DNA of 64,000 bases, taken from Edaphobacter sp. 12200R-103 (GTDB taxonomy: Bacteria > Acidobacteriota > Terriglobia > Terriglobales > Acidobacteriaceae). The first letter of the stretch is position 1; each line of letters starts with the position of its first letter. Shown piece after piece: positions 25,432-34,338 of this stretch. A program made the translations under genes and the position numbers. The DNA lies in contig NZ_CP048114.1 in the NCBI RefSeq assembly GCF_010093025.1, positions 3,410,001 through 3,474,000 of the forward strand. The letters run 5' to 3'. The notes below the pieces were generated by a model. The model saw only the letters and a list, made by a program, of their open reading frames with translations. It had not been told where the DNA came from and did no database searches.

Positions 25432-26865
25432 ATGAGCGACATGGATCGTCGCAGATTTCTACTTCTGGCAGGCGCGGCAGGAGTGAAGACGAAACATGCC
25501 TATGCCCATGTTTTGACAAGCCCTGTCGCCGTTACGATGCCATTGATTCGCGGGCCAGTCATGCCCGAGGACTTTACCGGCCTGAGCTATGAGGCTGGAC
25601 AACTGTACAACGCTGACTACTTTTCGCCAACGAATCATGCTTTGATCGCCGCGTTCAAAAAACTGAGCGGACACGGTGTTCTGCGCATGGGTGGACATCT
25701 GAGCAACATCACGGTGTGGGAGGGCGTCGGCCAGGACGAGCCGAAGCAGGTTCGCGGCGTTCGCCACGGCATCGAGGACTACTGGGAGTGGCCGCTGGTC
25801 GATCCTACCGTGCAGCACAACCGCAAGGGCATGATCACGCACAGGGCCATCGAGAATCTGCGCGGCTTTCTGGATGCTGTGAACTGGCGGCTGATCTATT
25901 GTCTGAACTTCGCCTGCGGCAGCGCAGCGCGCGCAGCCGACGAGGCCGCATTTGTCTCGCAGGCGATGGGCAACCGGCTGATTGCGTTCGTTGTGGGCAA
26001 CGAGCCGGACGGATTCGGAGAAGACCCGTTCTTTCGAACGAAGGGCTACAACTTCGATCAGTACATCACCGAGTACGACGAGTGGACGCGGACGGTACGG
26101 GCAATGACGCCGCATGCACCATTCGCCGGGCCCGACACCGAAGGCAACGTCGAAACCTGGGTAAAGGGATTTGCAAGACACGTGAAGCACGATGCAGTGC
26201 TGTTGACCAGCCATTTTTATGGAATGGGACCAGCGAGTGATCCCCGGATGACGGCGGAGAGGCTGCTGCGGAAGGTGAATCCTGAGCTGGAAGCGCAGAT
26301 CGCCGGAGTGCGCCAGGCGAGTGTATTGAGCGGCGGTGTGCCCTACAGGATGGATGAAGGGAACTCGTGCTTTGGCGGCGGCAGACCAGGGGTAAGCGAT
26401 GCGTACGCCTCAGCTCTATGGGCAGCGGATTACATGCTGCGGGTTGCCTCGGAGGGATTTGTGGGCGTCAACCTGCACGGTGGCGGTGTCGGCATCTATA
26501 CGCCGATCGAGACGAGTGAAAAGAGTGCGGCGGCCCCGAGGCCTGTCTATTTCGGAATGCTGCTGGCGCAACGCTTCGCGGGATTTACCGTCTCGCGCTG
26601 CACGCTCAGGACCGAGGCGAATGTGACGGCTTATGTGGGCCAGCGCGGCGCAAATGAGATGCGGATTGCGGTGGTCAACAAAGGGGCCGAAGCGATCTCG
26701 ATTCAGTTGCCCGGGGCGGTTCGGAAGAGGTCCATGCAGGCGTGGCGGCTGAGCGGGCTTGCACTGGATGCGAAGGACGGTGTGCGCTTCGAAGAGGCGT
26801 CCTCATCGAAGGGAGAAGGCCAGATGGTGCCGGGTTACTCGGCGATGCTGTGGGAGTGCAGCTAG
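25432..26865 (+). CDS. GH79 family glycoside hydrolase (beta-glucuronidase-like)
   Basis: 477 residues. A twin-arginine-like start (MDRRRFLLLAGAAG) implies export. The (beta/alpha)8 core shows FTGLSYEAGQL, VLRMGGH, then FVVGNEPDGFGED with the acid/base Glu191 and PYRMDEGNSCFGGG with the nucleophile Glu309. It is followed by GVNLHGGG and a C-terminal beta domain (YVGQRGANEMRIAVVNKGAE). This matches GH79, which includes the beta-glucuronidase of Acidobacterium capsulatum. It probably removes glucuronic acid from plant or microbial polysaccharides; exact specificity is inferred. Confidence 0.85.
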   Translation: MSDMDRRRFLLLAGAAGVKTKHAYAHVLTSPVAVTMPLIRGPVMPEDFTGLSYEAGQLYNADYFSPTNHALIAAFKKLSGHGVLRMGGHLSNITVWEGVGQDEPKQVRGVRHGIEDYWEWPLVDPTVQHNRKGMITHRAIENLRGFLDAVNWRLIYCLNFACGSAARAADEAAFVSQAMGNRLIAFVVGNEPDGFGEDPFFRTKGYNFDQYITEYDEWTRTVRAMTPHAPFAGPDTEGNVETWVKGFARHVKHDAVLLTSHFYGMGPASDPRMTAERLLRKVNPELEAQIAGVRQASVLSGGVPYRMDEGNSCFGGGRPGVSDAYASALWAADYMLRVASEGFVGVNLHGGGVGIYTPIETSEKSAAAPRPVYFGMLLAQRFAGFTVSRCTLRTEANVTAYVGQRGANEMRIAVVNKGAEAISIQLPGAVRKRSMQAWRLSGLALDAKDGVRFEEASSSKGEGQMVPGYSAMLWECS

Positions 26866-26902
26866 GGGGTTATCGACGATTCCCTTTTGGAACAGAGAGG
26901 TA

Positions 26903-27036
26903 GTGTCATCCCGACCGGAGTGCGCAGCGCGGAGTGGGAGGGATCTGCGGTTCGGGATGGTTGCCGGGCGGAAAACCGCAGATCCTTCGACTGCGCTTCT
27001 CGCGATAAGGCTGCGAGAAGCTACGCTCAGGATAAG
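26903..27036. repeat. intergenic inverted repeat
   Basis: Begins GTGTCATCCCGACCGGAG and contains GGATCTGCGGTT, then the inverted AACCGCAGATCCTTCGACTG, ending CTACGCTCAGGATAAGAC. The inner arms can form a stem. Located between the GH79 gene and mnmG. Confidence 0.8.
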
Positions 27037-27109
27037 ACCTTCCCGCTACGCAGGATGCTAAAGCCGTTTGATGACACATCCTGGCATATTACCCACGTAA
27101 AATAGTTGT

Positions 27110-29260
27110 GTGAGCTTTACGGAACAGTACGACGTGGTCGTCGTCGGCGCGGGACACGCCGGATGCGAAGCCGCCGTCGCCGCGGCGCGCATGGGATTGC
27201 GCACCGCCATCTTTACCCTGAACCTCGACCTGATCGCACAGATGAGCTGCAATCCCGCCATTGGTGGAATCGCCAAGGGTCACCTGGTGCGCGAGGTCGA
27301 TGCACTAGGCGGAGTGATGGGTGAGGTCGCCGATGCCTGCGGGATCCAGTTCCGCCTGCTCAATACCTCACGCGGGCCTGCCGTGTGGTCGCCGCGAGCG
27401 CAGTGTGACAAGGCTCTCTATCGCGTGAAGATGCGCGAGGTGCTGGAGGCGCAGAAGAACCTTTTTATCAAGCAGGCCGAGGTGGTTGACCTGATCGTTG
27501 AGGAGGACGAAGCCGGAGAGAGCGGTCGCGCTACGCGCGATGCCCACCTTAGCGCGATGAAGCCGCGCGAAGATGGGGCACCCGGATCTGTGGCTGCTTT
27601 GACATCGAGCGACCGGAAGAGAGCGTCGCGAATACTTCGTATTGCCGGCGTAAAGCTGCGTGACGGGCGCGAGGTTCGTGCAGGCGCGACGGTCGTGACC
27701 ACGGGGACGTTTCTCAATGGGCTGATCCACTGCGGCGAGCAGCAGTACACTGCAGGGCGTTCCGGCGAGCCCGCCAGCGTACTGCTGGGCGAGAACCTCA
27801 AGAAGCTGGGCCTGCGCGAGTGTCGTCTCAAGACCGGAACTCCGCCGCGGCTGGATGGACGAACCATCGACTGGTCACGCTTTGAGGAGCAGCCTGGCGA
27901 CGTTGAGCCGACGCCCTTCAGCTTCCGCTCGCCGTTTACGCGGTCGGGCCAGCCGCCGCTGCGGCAGATCAGCTGTCATATTGCGTACACCACGCCTGAG
28001 ACCCTGCAGCTCATCCGCGACAATGTGCACCGCTCGCCCATGTTCTCCGGACAGATCGAGGGCATTGGCCCGCGTTACTGCCCGTCCATCGAAGACAAGA
28101 TCGTGCGCTTCCCGGACAAGACCCAGCACCAGTTCTTCCTGGAGCCCGAAGGTCTGAACACGCACGAGGTCTACATCAACGGCATGAGCACCTCGCTGCC
28201 CATGGACGTACAGGCCGAGATGGTGCGCTCCATTCAGGGCCTTGAGAACGCCGAGATGCTGCGCCCCGGCTACGCCATCGAGTACGACGCCATCGACCCG
28301 ACGGAGCTTGATCGCACGCTGAAGGTGAAGAGCTACCAGGGCCTCTATCTCGCGGGACAGATTAACGGGACGAGTGGGTATGAAGAAGCGGCGTGCCAGG
28401 GCCTGATGGCCGGCATCAACGCCGCGCTGTATGCCCGATATCTGAAGGATCCGAGTGCCCCATCTTCGGCTCAGCTTTCCGCAGGCGAAGATACGACTAA
28501 GGTGGGTCCGCCGACCTTTACGCTCGACCGCACCGAGGCCTACACCGGCATCCTGATCGATGATCTTATCTCGAAGGGGACCAACGAGCCCTATCGCATG
28601 TTTACCTCGCGTGCGGAGTTTCGGCTGCACCTGCGCATCGACAACGCCGACAAGCGCCTGACGCCGCATGGCCGCCGCCTCGGTTTGATCAGCGACGACG
28701 CATGGGCCGATTACGAGGCTAAGCAGACCCGCGCACAGACGCTCTCGCAGATGCTGCGCTTCACAAAGGTCGACATCAAAGCGCTGCCTTCCGAGTTGCA
28801 GGCAGACCTTACCGGCCCCAGCGTCGAGGGCATCACCTTCGCACAGCTGTTGAAACGCCCGGCGATCACAATTGAGGCAATCTGGCCCACGCTGGTTCCG
28901 CTGATCGCGGACAAGCCAGAGCTTGCTGCATGGACTACCTCGCTGGCTGAAGACGGCAGGCTGCACGTCTGGGTGCGCAACGAGATTAAGACCGTCGAGA
29001 CCGAGATCAAGTACGAGGGCTATCTCAACCAGCAGCGCAAGTCGATGGAGAAGCTCAGGCAGTCCGAGCAAAAGGCCATTCCCGAGTGGTTCGACTACAG
29101 CGCCGTCTCCGGCCTCTCACGCGAGATGAAGGAGAAGCTGGGCCGCGTCCGCCCGCAGACACTGGGTCAGGCCAGCCGCATCGCGGGGGTTACGCCGGCG
29201 GCGGTCAGCCTGATTCATGTCTTCATTGAGATTCAGGGGCGGCAGCAGACTGTGGCTTAG
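27110..29260 (+). CDS. mnmG: tRNA uridine-5-carboxymethylaminomethyl modification enzyme MnmG (GidA)
   Basis: 716 residues, longer than the usual ~620-630. The N-terminus has the FAD motif [14 protein letters not shown] and [11 protein letters not shown], then [20 protein letters not shown]. Later motifs are [52 protein letters not shown] and [17 protein letters not shown], followed by the C-terminal helical domain. With MnmE it builds cmnm5U at tRNA wobble positions. The extra length comes mainly from insertions near residues 130-180 and 447-466, both containing dispersed-repeat DNA in frame. It starts at GTG without a clear ribosome site; a TAAAAT lies 7 bases upstream. Confidence 0.95.
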   Translation: MSFTEQYDVVVVGAGHAGCEAAVAAARMGLRTAIFTLNLDLIAQMSCNPAIGGIAKGHLVREVDALGGVMGEVADACGIQFRLLNTSRGPAVWSPRAQCDKALYRVKMREVLEAQKNLFIKQAEVVDLIVEEDEAGESGRATRDAHLSAMKPREDGAPGSVAALTSSDRKRASRILRIAGVKLRDGREVRAGATVVTTGTFLNGLIHCGEQQYTAGRSGEPASVLLGENLKKLGLRECRLKTGTPPRLDGRTIDWSRFEEQPGDVEPTPFSFRSPFTRSGQPPLRQISCHIAYTTPETLQLIRDNVHRSPMFSGQIEGIGPRYCPSIEDKIVRFPDKTQHQFFLEPEGLNTHEVYINGMSTSLPMDVQAEMVRSIQGLENAEMLRPGYAIEYDAIDPTELDRTLKVKSYQGLYLAGQINGTSGYEEAACQGLMAGINAALYARYLKDPSAPSSAQLSAGEDTTKVGPPTFTLDRTEAYTGILIDDLISKGTNEPYRMFTSRAEFRLHLRIDNADKRLTPHGRRLGLISDDAWADYEAKQTRAQTLSQMLRFTKVDIKALPSELQADLTGPSVEGITFAQLLKRPAITIEAIWPTLVPLIADKPELAAWTTSLAEDGRLHVWVRNEIKTVETEIKYEGYLNQQRKSMEKLRQSEQKAIPEWFDYSAVSGLSREMKEKLGRVRPQTLGQASRIAGVTPAAVSLIHVFIEIQGRQQTVA
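27533..27588. repeat. dispersed palindromic repeat inside mnmG, copy 2
   Basis: Contains CTTAGCGCGATGAAGCCG and CGCGAAGATGGGGCACCCGG, nearly identical to the reverse complement of bases 1-49 of this window. It is translated in frame as roughly [18 protein letters not shown] within MnmG (about residues 143-160), in a loop before [10 protein letters not shown] where the E. coli protein is much shorter. Confidence 0.8.
28450..28507. repeat. dispersed palindromic repeat inside mnmG, copy 3
   Basis: Begins GAGTGCCCCATCTTCGGC and ends GACTAAGGTGGGTCCG; same family as bases 1-49 and in the same orientation, opposite to copy 2, with a diverged centre. It is translated as [20 protein letters not shown] within MnmG, just before the conserved [10 protein letters not shown] segment. 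Confidence 0.7.
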
Positions 29261-29274
29261 CGTGTAACTGCGCA

Positions 29275-29517
29275 CCGCATCAGCATCGGTTCGAACATCG
29301 CAAAATGCGGGGGTTTCTCCGCTACGCAGGACGATAAAACTGTCCTGCTCCGGTCGAAATGACACCTCTGGATAAGCCGCTCAGTCGTTGAGATCGCCTT
29401 GTTGTTTGGATTGCCCGGTTATTGACATGGCGCCCTGCCTCCATGGAGTGTCATTCCGAGCGAAGTGCGAAGCACGCAGTCGAGGAACCCCCGCATTTCG
29501 CGATGCCGGAACCGTCA
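29275..29517. repeat. long direct repeat, left copy, flanking the GIY-YIG gene
   Basis: Contains CATCGCAAAATGCGGGGG, GCAGGACGATAAAACTGTCC, TCCGGTCGAAATGACAC, then a middle part with TTGCCCGGTTATTGACATGG and a second palindrome half GTGTCATTCCGAGCGAAG ... CGAGGAACCCCCGCATTTCG. The whole block is repeated in the same order and orientation at 29892-30118. It fills the space between mnmG and the GIY-YIG gene. Confidence 0.8.
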
Positions 29518-29544
29518 CTACTCCCCCGTGCGATACTTCCTTGC

Positions 29545-29883
29545 ATGGTCGATCAGGGGTATGTCTATATCCTGGCAAGCACTTACAAGCACCTGTACGT
29601 AGGCGTTACCAGCGAGATCGAAAGCCGTATCCGCCAGCACAAAGATAAGACCCATCCGGACAGCTTTACTGCGCGATACCGCATCGACCGGCTCGTCCAT
29701 CTGGAGCGCTTCGCCATGATCGACGACGCGATCGCACGCGAGAAACGGTTGAAACGCTGGTCTCGCATCAAGAAGATTCAGCTCATCGTCGCACACAACC
29801 CAACATGGCGCGATCTGAGCGAGGAGTGGGGAAAGCCGATCGATCGCCCCGACGAAGTGATTTCCCCAAAACCACTCTCATAG
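29545..29883 (+). CDS. GIY-YIG nuclease domain protein (UPF0213/YhbQ-like)
   Basis: 112 residues from ATG at 29545. It is a single GIY-YIG domain: YVYIL (6-10) replaces GIY, LYVGVT (17-22) replaces YIG, then Arg28/Arg30 in SEIESRIRQHK, His52/Glu54 in LVHLERF, and the catalytic-type Glu66 in AIAREKRLKRW, followed by NPTWRDLSEEW. Length and order match small free-standing GIY-YIG proteins of unknown biological role related to UvrC and homing nucleases. It has no clear ribosome site. Both sides are occupied by a ~230-base direct repeat made of dispersed palindromes, so the gene and repeats may form a mobile or REP-like unit. Confidence 0.85.
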   Translation: MVDQGYVYILASTYKHLYVGVTSEIESRIRQHKDKTHPDSFTARYRIDRLVHLERFAMIDDAIAREKRLKRWSRIKKIQLIVAHNPTWRDLSEEWGKPIDRPDEVISPKPLS

Positions 29884-29891
29884 ATACATCC

Positions 29892-30118
29892 GCATCGGAA
29901 CCGCTTCGAGCATCGCAAAAATGCGGGGGTTTCTCCACTCCGCAGGACGATAAAACTGTCCTGCTCCGGTCGAAATGACACTTCTGGTTGGAATCGCCTC
30001 AGTTGTTGGATCGCCCGGCTGTTGATATGGCCCAGCTTCTATCGAGTGTCATTCCGAGCGAAGCGGCGCAGCCGCAAAGTCGAGGAACCCCCGCATTTCG
30101 CGATGCCTGGAACCGCCA
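29892..30118. repeat. long direct repeat, right copy, flanking the GIY-YIG gene
   Basis: Matches 29275-29517 in order and orientation: CATCGCAAAAATGCGGGGG, GCAGGACGATAAAACTGTCC, TCCGGTCGAAATGACAC, middle part TCGCCCGGCTGTTGATATGG, and GTGTCATTCCGAGCGAAG ... CGAGGAACCCCCGCATTTCG. Differences are scattered substitutions and small indels. The rest of the 342-base gap before msrA shows no gene. Confidence 0.8.
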
Positions 30119-30225
30119 CACCCCCCGGCTCCCTCCAAAGATCACAGATAAACCGGAGCCTCCGGCCCTGTTGTGACCTCTTCGCCTCGCTATCATCTAA
30201 CAGATCAGCAGGAGACATCCATCCC

Positions 30226-30933
30226 ATGAGAAAAGCGGATTTCTGGACCGGTCTGAGTCTCGTAGTCCTCACCATCCTGGCTGCTGCGATCTGGATGGGA
30301 AGAGCACACATGACCGCCACCCTCGCAAATACTCGCAAACAGCCCCTTCCCGCCCCCACCGTCGATGAGCACATCCCCTCCTCCCAGAGCGAGACCGCGG
30401 TCCTCGGCGGCGGTTGCTTCTGGGGAGTTCAGAGCGTCTTTCAGCGCGTCAAAGGCGTTACTGCAACCACCGCAGGGTACTCCGGAGGCACGAAAGAGAC
30501 GGCGAACTATGGCGCCGTCTCGTCCGAGACCACCGGCCACGCTGAGTCGGTCAAGATCGTCTTCGATCCCTCAAAGGTCAGCTACGGCACGCTGCTGCGC
30601 ATCTTCTTTTCGGCGGTGCACGATCCTACGGAGCTCAATCGGCAGGGTCCGGATGTCGGTACCTCGTACCGTTCCGTCATCTTCTACGCCACGCCGGAGC
30701 AGCAGAAGATCGCTAACGCCTACATCGCCCAGCTCGATGCTGCACACGCCTTTCCGAAGAAGATCGTGACCCACGTCGTGCCGCTGAAAGCCTTCTACAA
30801 CGCGGAAGACTATCACCAGGACTACGCCGAAAAGAATCCTGACAATCCCTACATCCAGGTTTGCGACGTGCCCAAGATCGCCGCGCTCAAGCAGCAGTTT
30901 CCGGATCTTTTTCAGGACTACAAGCACAAGTAG
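30226..30933 (+). CDS. msrA: peptide methionine sulfoxide reductase MsrA, membrane-anchored
   Basis: 235 residues from MRKADFWTGLSLVV, with CAGGAGA 12 bases upstream; the longer frame from 30022 is repeat translation. Residues 7-28 form a membrane anchor or uncleaved signal. The MsrA core starts at VLGGGCFWGVQSVFQRVKGV with the catalytic Cys in GGCFWG, followed by AGYSGG, GHAESVKIVFDPS, DPTELNRQGPDVGTSYRS and FYNAEDYHQDY. It reduces methionine-S-sulfoxide in proteins, here probably at the membrane or periplasm. No MsrB domain is fused. Confidence 0.92.
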   Translation: MRKADFWTGLSLVVLTILAAAIWMGRAHMTATLANTRKQPLPAPTVDEHIPSSQSETAVLGGGCFWGVQSVFQRVKGVTATTAGYSGGTKETANYGAVSSETTGHAESVKIVFDPSKVSYGTLLRIFFSAVHDPTELNRQGPDVGTSYRSVIFYATPEQQKIANAYIAQLDAAHAFPKKIVTHVVPLKAFYNAEDYHQDYAEKNPDNPYIQVCDVPKIAALKQQFPDLFQDYKHK

Positions 30934-30945
30934 AGCGATCCGAAG

Positions 30946-31009
30946 GTGTCATCCTGCGACTCCGCTTCTCGCGTTAAAGCCGCGAGAAGCTTCACTCGGG
31001 ATGACACTT
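30946..31009. repeat. intergenic inverted repeat
   Basis: Begins GTGTCATCCTGCGACTCC and ends TTCACTCGGGATGACAC, with inner TTCTCGCGTTAAAGCCGCGAGAA able to form a hairpin. Positioned just after msrA, where it could also act as a transcription or mRNA 3'-end structure. Confidence 0.75.
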
Positions 31010-31190
31010 CGTAAAGGAATGCCTATCTGAATCAATTGACCATCATGCATCTTCATCGTCGTCCTCACGAGATATCGATCCGGATTGACGCTCCGCCTGT
31101 GGGTAACTGCGCATTAGCTGTGGGAAACCCAAAGTTGCACCAGAATCACTGCAGATACCTGTATTGCCCGCTGCATCTCCTCGTCGGAAA

Positions 31191-32600
31191 ATGAAGGATA
31201 TGGCATCGTTTGCGCAGATTGGCATCACTGACGGGCTTCCCTCGTCCGTCCACACTGAGGTCACCATCCTGGGGGCCATGCTCCTGGATGGAATGGCCAT
31301 CATCGATGCCACCGCCAGGCTGACGGCCGACGACTTTTCGCTCGACTCGCACCGCCGCATCTATCAGTCCATCGTCGACCTGATGGGCGTCGGCCACGGC
31401 GTCGACATTACGACGGTCCGCGCTGAGCTGGAGCGCAAGCGCGAGCTCGATTCCATCGGCGGTCCGGCCTATCTCGCGTACCTGACCGAGGGTATTCCGC
31501 GTAATCTGAACATCGAGAGCTACGTCCGCATCATCAAGGACAAGAGCCTGCTGCGGCGCCTGATGGCGATCTTCAGCGACGGCGCGACCCGTGCCTCGGA
31601 CCAGTCGGAAGACGCGATCAACGTGCTGGGCGATGTGGAAGCGCAATTGGCCGATGTCGCCGACAGCGCCATCCAGCGTGGCTTCTCTGACATCGGCGAG
31701 ATCGTCAAATCGTCCTTTGGCACCATCGACAAGCTCTACGAGCAGGGCCGCGAGGTCACGGGCCTGGCCACCCACTACATCGATTTCGACCGCATGACCA
31801 GCGGCCTGCAGGACTCCGAACTCATCATCATCGCGGCGCGTCCCTCGATGGGAAAGACCGCCTGGGCCATCAACATTGCGCAGAACTCCGCTGTGCGTGA
31901 CGGCAAGGTAGTTGCCGTCTTTTCGCTCGAAATGTCGAAGGAGAGCCTGCTGCGACGTATGCTCGCCTCGGAGGCCATGGTCAACTCGCGCAAGATCCAG
32001 ACGGGCTTCTTAGGCAAGGAAGACAAGGGCAAGCTAATCTCCGGCCTGGAGCGACTGATCGAGTCGAAGATGTTTATCGACGACACGCCCGGCATTACTC
32101 TTGCCGAGATGCGTGCCAAGGTGCGCCGCCTGAAGCAGCAGGAGGGCCGTCTCGACCTGATCATGATCGACTACCTGCAGCTGATGACGGTCGCGGCCGG
32201 GCCTGGAAAGAAAGGTCCGGAGAACCGAAACCAGGAGGTCGCTGCCATCTCTCGCGGCCTGAAGGCGCTGGCCAAGGAGATGAAGGTTCCCGTCATTGCG
32301 CTTTCGCAACTCTCGCGCGCCAGCGAGCAGCGCGGCGGCGACAAGAAGCCCATGCTCTCCGACCTGCGCGAATCCGGCTCCATCGAGCAGGACGCCGATC
32401 TTGTCTGCTTCATCCACCGCGACAGCTACTACAACAAGGACGAGAACGGCGACGAGGATCCCGAGTCCAAGGGCAAGGCCGAGATCATCATCGCCAAACA
32501 GCGTAACGGTCCCACCGGTTCTGTCCACCTCGCGTACCTGGCCGACTACACCCGCTTTGAAAACCTCTCCACTGGCGGCTACGAGGGCGGCGGATATTAG
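31191..32600 (+). CDS. dnaB: replicative DNA helicase DnaB
   Basis: 469 residues from MKDMASFAQIG (ATG 31191; 31200 is an alternative). The N-terminal primase-interacting domain (VHTEVTILGAMLLDGMAIID) is followed by a linker and the RecA-like helicase domain. Walker A is ARPSMGKTAWAINIA, then VVAVFSLEMSKESLLRRMLA, Walker B LDLIMIDYLQLM, and LSQLSRASEQRGGDKKPMLS (motif H3) with the DLRESGSIEQDADLV signature. The acidic KDENGDEDPESKG insert near 435 is typical. It unwinds DNA at replication forks. No intein is present. Confidence 0.95.
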   Translation: MKDMASFAQIGITDGLPSSVHTEVTILGAMLLDGMAIIDATARLTADDFSLDSHRRIYQSIVDLMGVGHGVDITTVRAELERKRELDSIGGPAYLAYLTEGIPRNLNIESYVRIIKDKSLLRRLMAIFSDGATRASDQSEDAINVLGDVEAQLADVADSAIQRGFSDIGEIVKSSFGTIDKLYEQGREVTGLATHYIDFDRMTSGLQDSELIIIAARPSMGKTAWAINIAQNSAVRDGKVVAVFSLEMSKESLLRRMLASEAMVNSRKIQTGFLGKEDKGKLISGLERLIESKMFIDDTPGITLAEMRAKVRRLKQQEGRLDLIMIDYLQLMTVAAGPGKKGPENRNQEVAAISRGLKALAKEMKVPVIALSQLSRASEQRGGDKKPMLSDLRESGSIEQDADLVCFIHRDSYYNKDENGDEDPESKGKAEIIIAKQRNGPTGSVHLAYLADYTRFENLSTGGYEGGGY

Positions 32601-32702
32601 AACTCGTGGCTTGAAAGAGCCGAGCGCCAGGGTTCGCATGAATGCATGGGATATAGCATCATTTGATGCCTTAAAGAATGCCGATGAATCGCGGGTATGA
32701 AT

Positions 32703-33731
32703 TCAAACCTTCACCGCGTTCTTCGCGATGTACTCATCCAGCCTTGAGCGGTTCGGCCCGATATAGCGGAAGCGCTCCGCCCAGGCGAAACCATAGGCTG
32801 CTCCCAGTTCGCGATCCGACATCACCCCCCGCGTGTGCATCGAGTCCTGGTCGAGCACAAAGTGCTCGATGTACCTGCTGTTTGCGGTCTCGTCATCGTC
32901 ACCCAGGATCGGCAGCCGCAGCTTCTTCTCTGCCAGCCGCTGGCGCAGACGCGCACCGTTGTTGCCGCCCGGCCCCTGCGTTCCAATTGCCTGAATCGAC
33001 GCGACCTTCACGTCGACATCAGCGCTGATGTCCACCACGCGATTGGCGATCTGCGGTCCGCGCGCGTAGTAGTACTTCTCCATCACGCTGTGCGGCTTCA
33101 GCCCAGTTTCCAATTGTTCGGGGTAGTCTTTCGCCATCCCCGCCATCCACGCGGCCGACTCCACTGCAGCTGCGGTCACATAGTGATCGGGGTTCTCCTC
33201 GTACAGTCCCCAGTGGTCATAGGAGACGACGGTGTCTACCTTCAGCAGGCGGAACAGCAGGATCAGGTTGCCGCGAAGATCCTGCGGTGACATCTCGTCC
33301 ATACGATGGTTGCGATACGCCAGACTGTAGCTCTTTTTCAACCCGAGAGCCTTTGCTACGGCATCGTTATCCTGCTCGTTGTGCAGCACACCCTCGCCGC
33401 GCGTGCCGCTGCCAGTCATTTCGTCGTTGGTCACACGAATCAGGTAGCCGGTGTATCCCTCGCGGATCAGCTTGCCCACCAGCCCGCCCGCGAACAGCGG
33501 AACATCATCTGCATGCGGCTGAATCGCAGCCAATACCTTACCGGCATGTGGCTTGCCCGGTTGCTGACCCTCCACAACCATCTCACCCTTGCAGGTCCAC
33601 TTTGCTTCTTTGCCGTTTACAGCAGGGTCAATTGTTGTGTCCTTGTTCGCGGCTTGTCCATGAGCTGCAAGGTCCAGCCCCGAAATGGCCGCGCCCAGAA
33701 GTGTCCTTCGAATCACATCTCGTCGTTTCAA
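32703..33731 (-). CDS. PIG-L family deacetylase, exported
   Basis: 342 residues from a TTG start (MKRRDVIRRTLLGAAISG) preceded by GGAGG at 4-base spacing. The N-terminus looks like a twin-arginine signal. The LmbE/PIG-L fold is indicated by VLAAIQPHADDVPLFAGG (PHxDD zinc motif), TNDEMTGSG, and DHYVTAAAVESAAW with the third metal His. Family members remove acetyl groups from N-acetylglucosamine-containing substrates. The N-terminal ~45 residues before the core are an extension with a KWTCKGEMVVEGQQP segment. It is transcribed toward dnaB. Confidence 0.85.
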   Translation of the reverse strand: MKRRDVIRRTLLGAAISGLDLAAHGQAANKDTTIDPAVNGKEAKWTCKGEMVVEGQQPGKPHAGKVLAAIQPHADDVPLFAGGLVGKLIREGYTGYLIRVTNDEMTGSGTRGEGVLHNEQDNDAVAKALGLKKSYSLAYRNHRMDEMSPQDLRGNLILLFRLLKVDTVVSYDHWGLYEENPDHYVTAAAVESAAWMAGMAKDYPEQLETGLKPHSVMEKYYYARGPQIANRVVDISADVDVKVASIQAIGTQGPGGNNGARLRQRLAEKKLRLPILGDDDETANSRYIEHFVLDQDSMHTRGVMSDRELGAAYGFAWAERFRYIGPNRSRLDEYIAKNAVKV

Positions 33732-33964
33732 TGTGCCTCCGCAATATCTTTTGTTTGCGGAATACTTTAGCGCGACCCGGCAACAAAGTGCTCCTCTCAT
33801 TCTGTAGAGACTTGCTGAAGAGGCTTTTTATGAAGCCTGAGAGAGATGCCTATTCGCGTCTGCAAGGCGTGATCCGAATCCATGACCTGCCTTCGGATGC
33901 GATTTTGTAGCCCATAGGAGCTGCTATCTCCCTTAGAGTTCTACTCCGAATGAAAAAAGCCTGG

Positions 33965-34128
33965 TTTTGTTAAGGGCACGGCTTTAGCCGTGCCGCAACA
34001 GCCTGAAATGCGGCTTCAGCCGCTGAGGACGTGCCGGCCCATACACAAGGCGTACCGCAGGGGCTAAAGCCCGTCTCCTGGTAACTCGACATCTTTTCGG
34101 CACGGCTAAAGCCGTGCCCTTAACAAAA
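33965..34128. repeat. composite inverted repeat (REPIN-like)
   Basis: A perfect 30-base inverted repeat: left arm 33965-33994 (TTTTGTTAAGGGCACGGCTT onward) and right arm 34099-34128. Each arm is itself a hairpin (GGCACGGC/GCCGTGCC). The 104-base spacer has two more short hairpins, GCGGCTTCAGCCGC and GGGCTAAAGCCC. This sits in the 607-base gap between the PIG-L gene and the VOC gene; apart from it I see no feature there. Confidence 0.9.
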
Positions 34129-34338
34129 CAGACAAACAAACGAAGGTCTAAAAGGCAAACAAAGAGGGGAAACAGGACAAAAACCCCAGAACCTTTTTGC
34201 TGAACGACAAGAGTGGTGGGACCACCCATCGATCCGTTAGTTTTTACCCTGACGAACCTGCTGACATGATGCTGTCAGGATGCCTCCCGTATGCTTCGTC
34301 ATGGAATCGCTTGAAAGACTCTTCCGAGGAGCACCGAC

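Noticed and set aside
27110..29260. Sequencing or assembly error as cause of the extra length of MnmG
   Set aside because: The frame is intact across both extra segments and both correspond to a repeat found elsewhere in the window, so real insertion is more likely.
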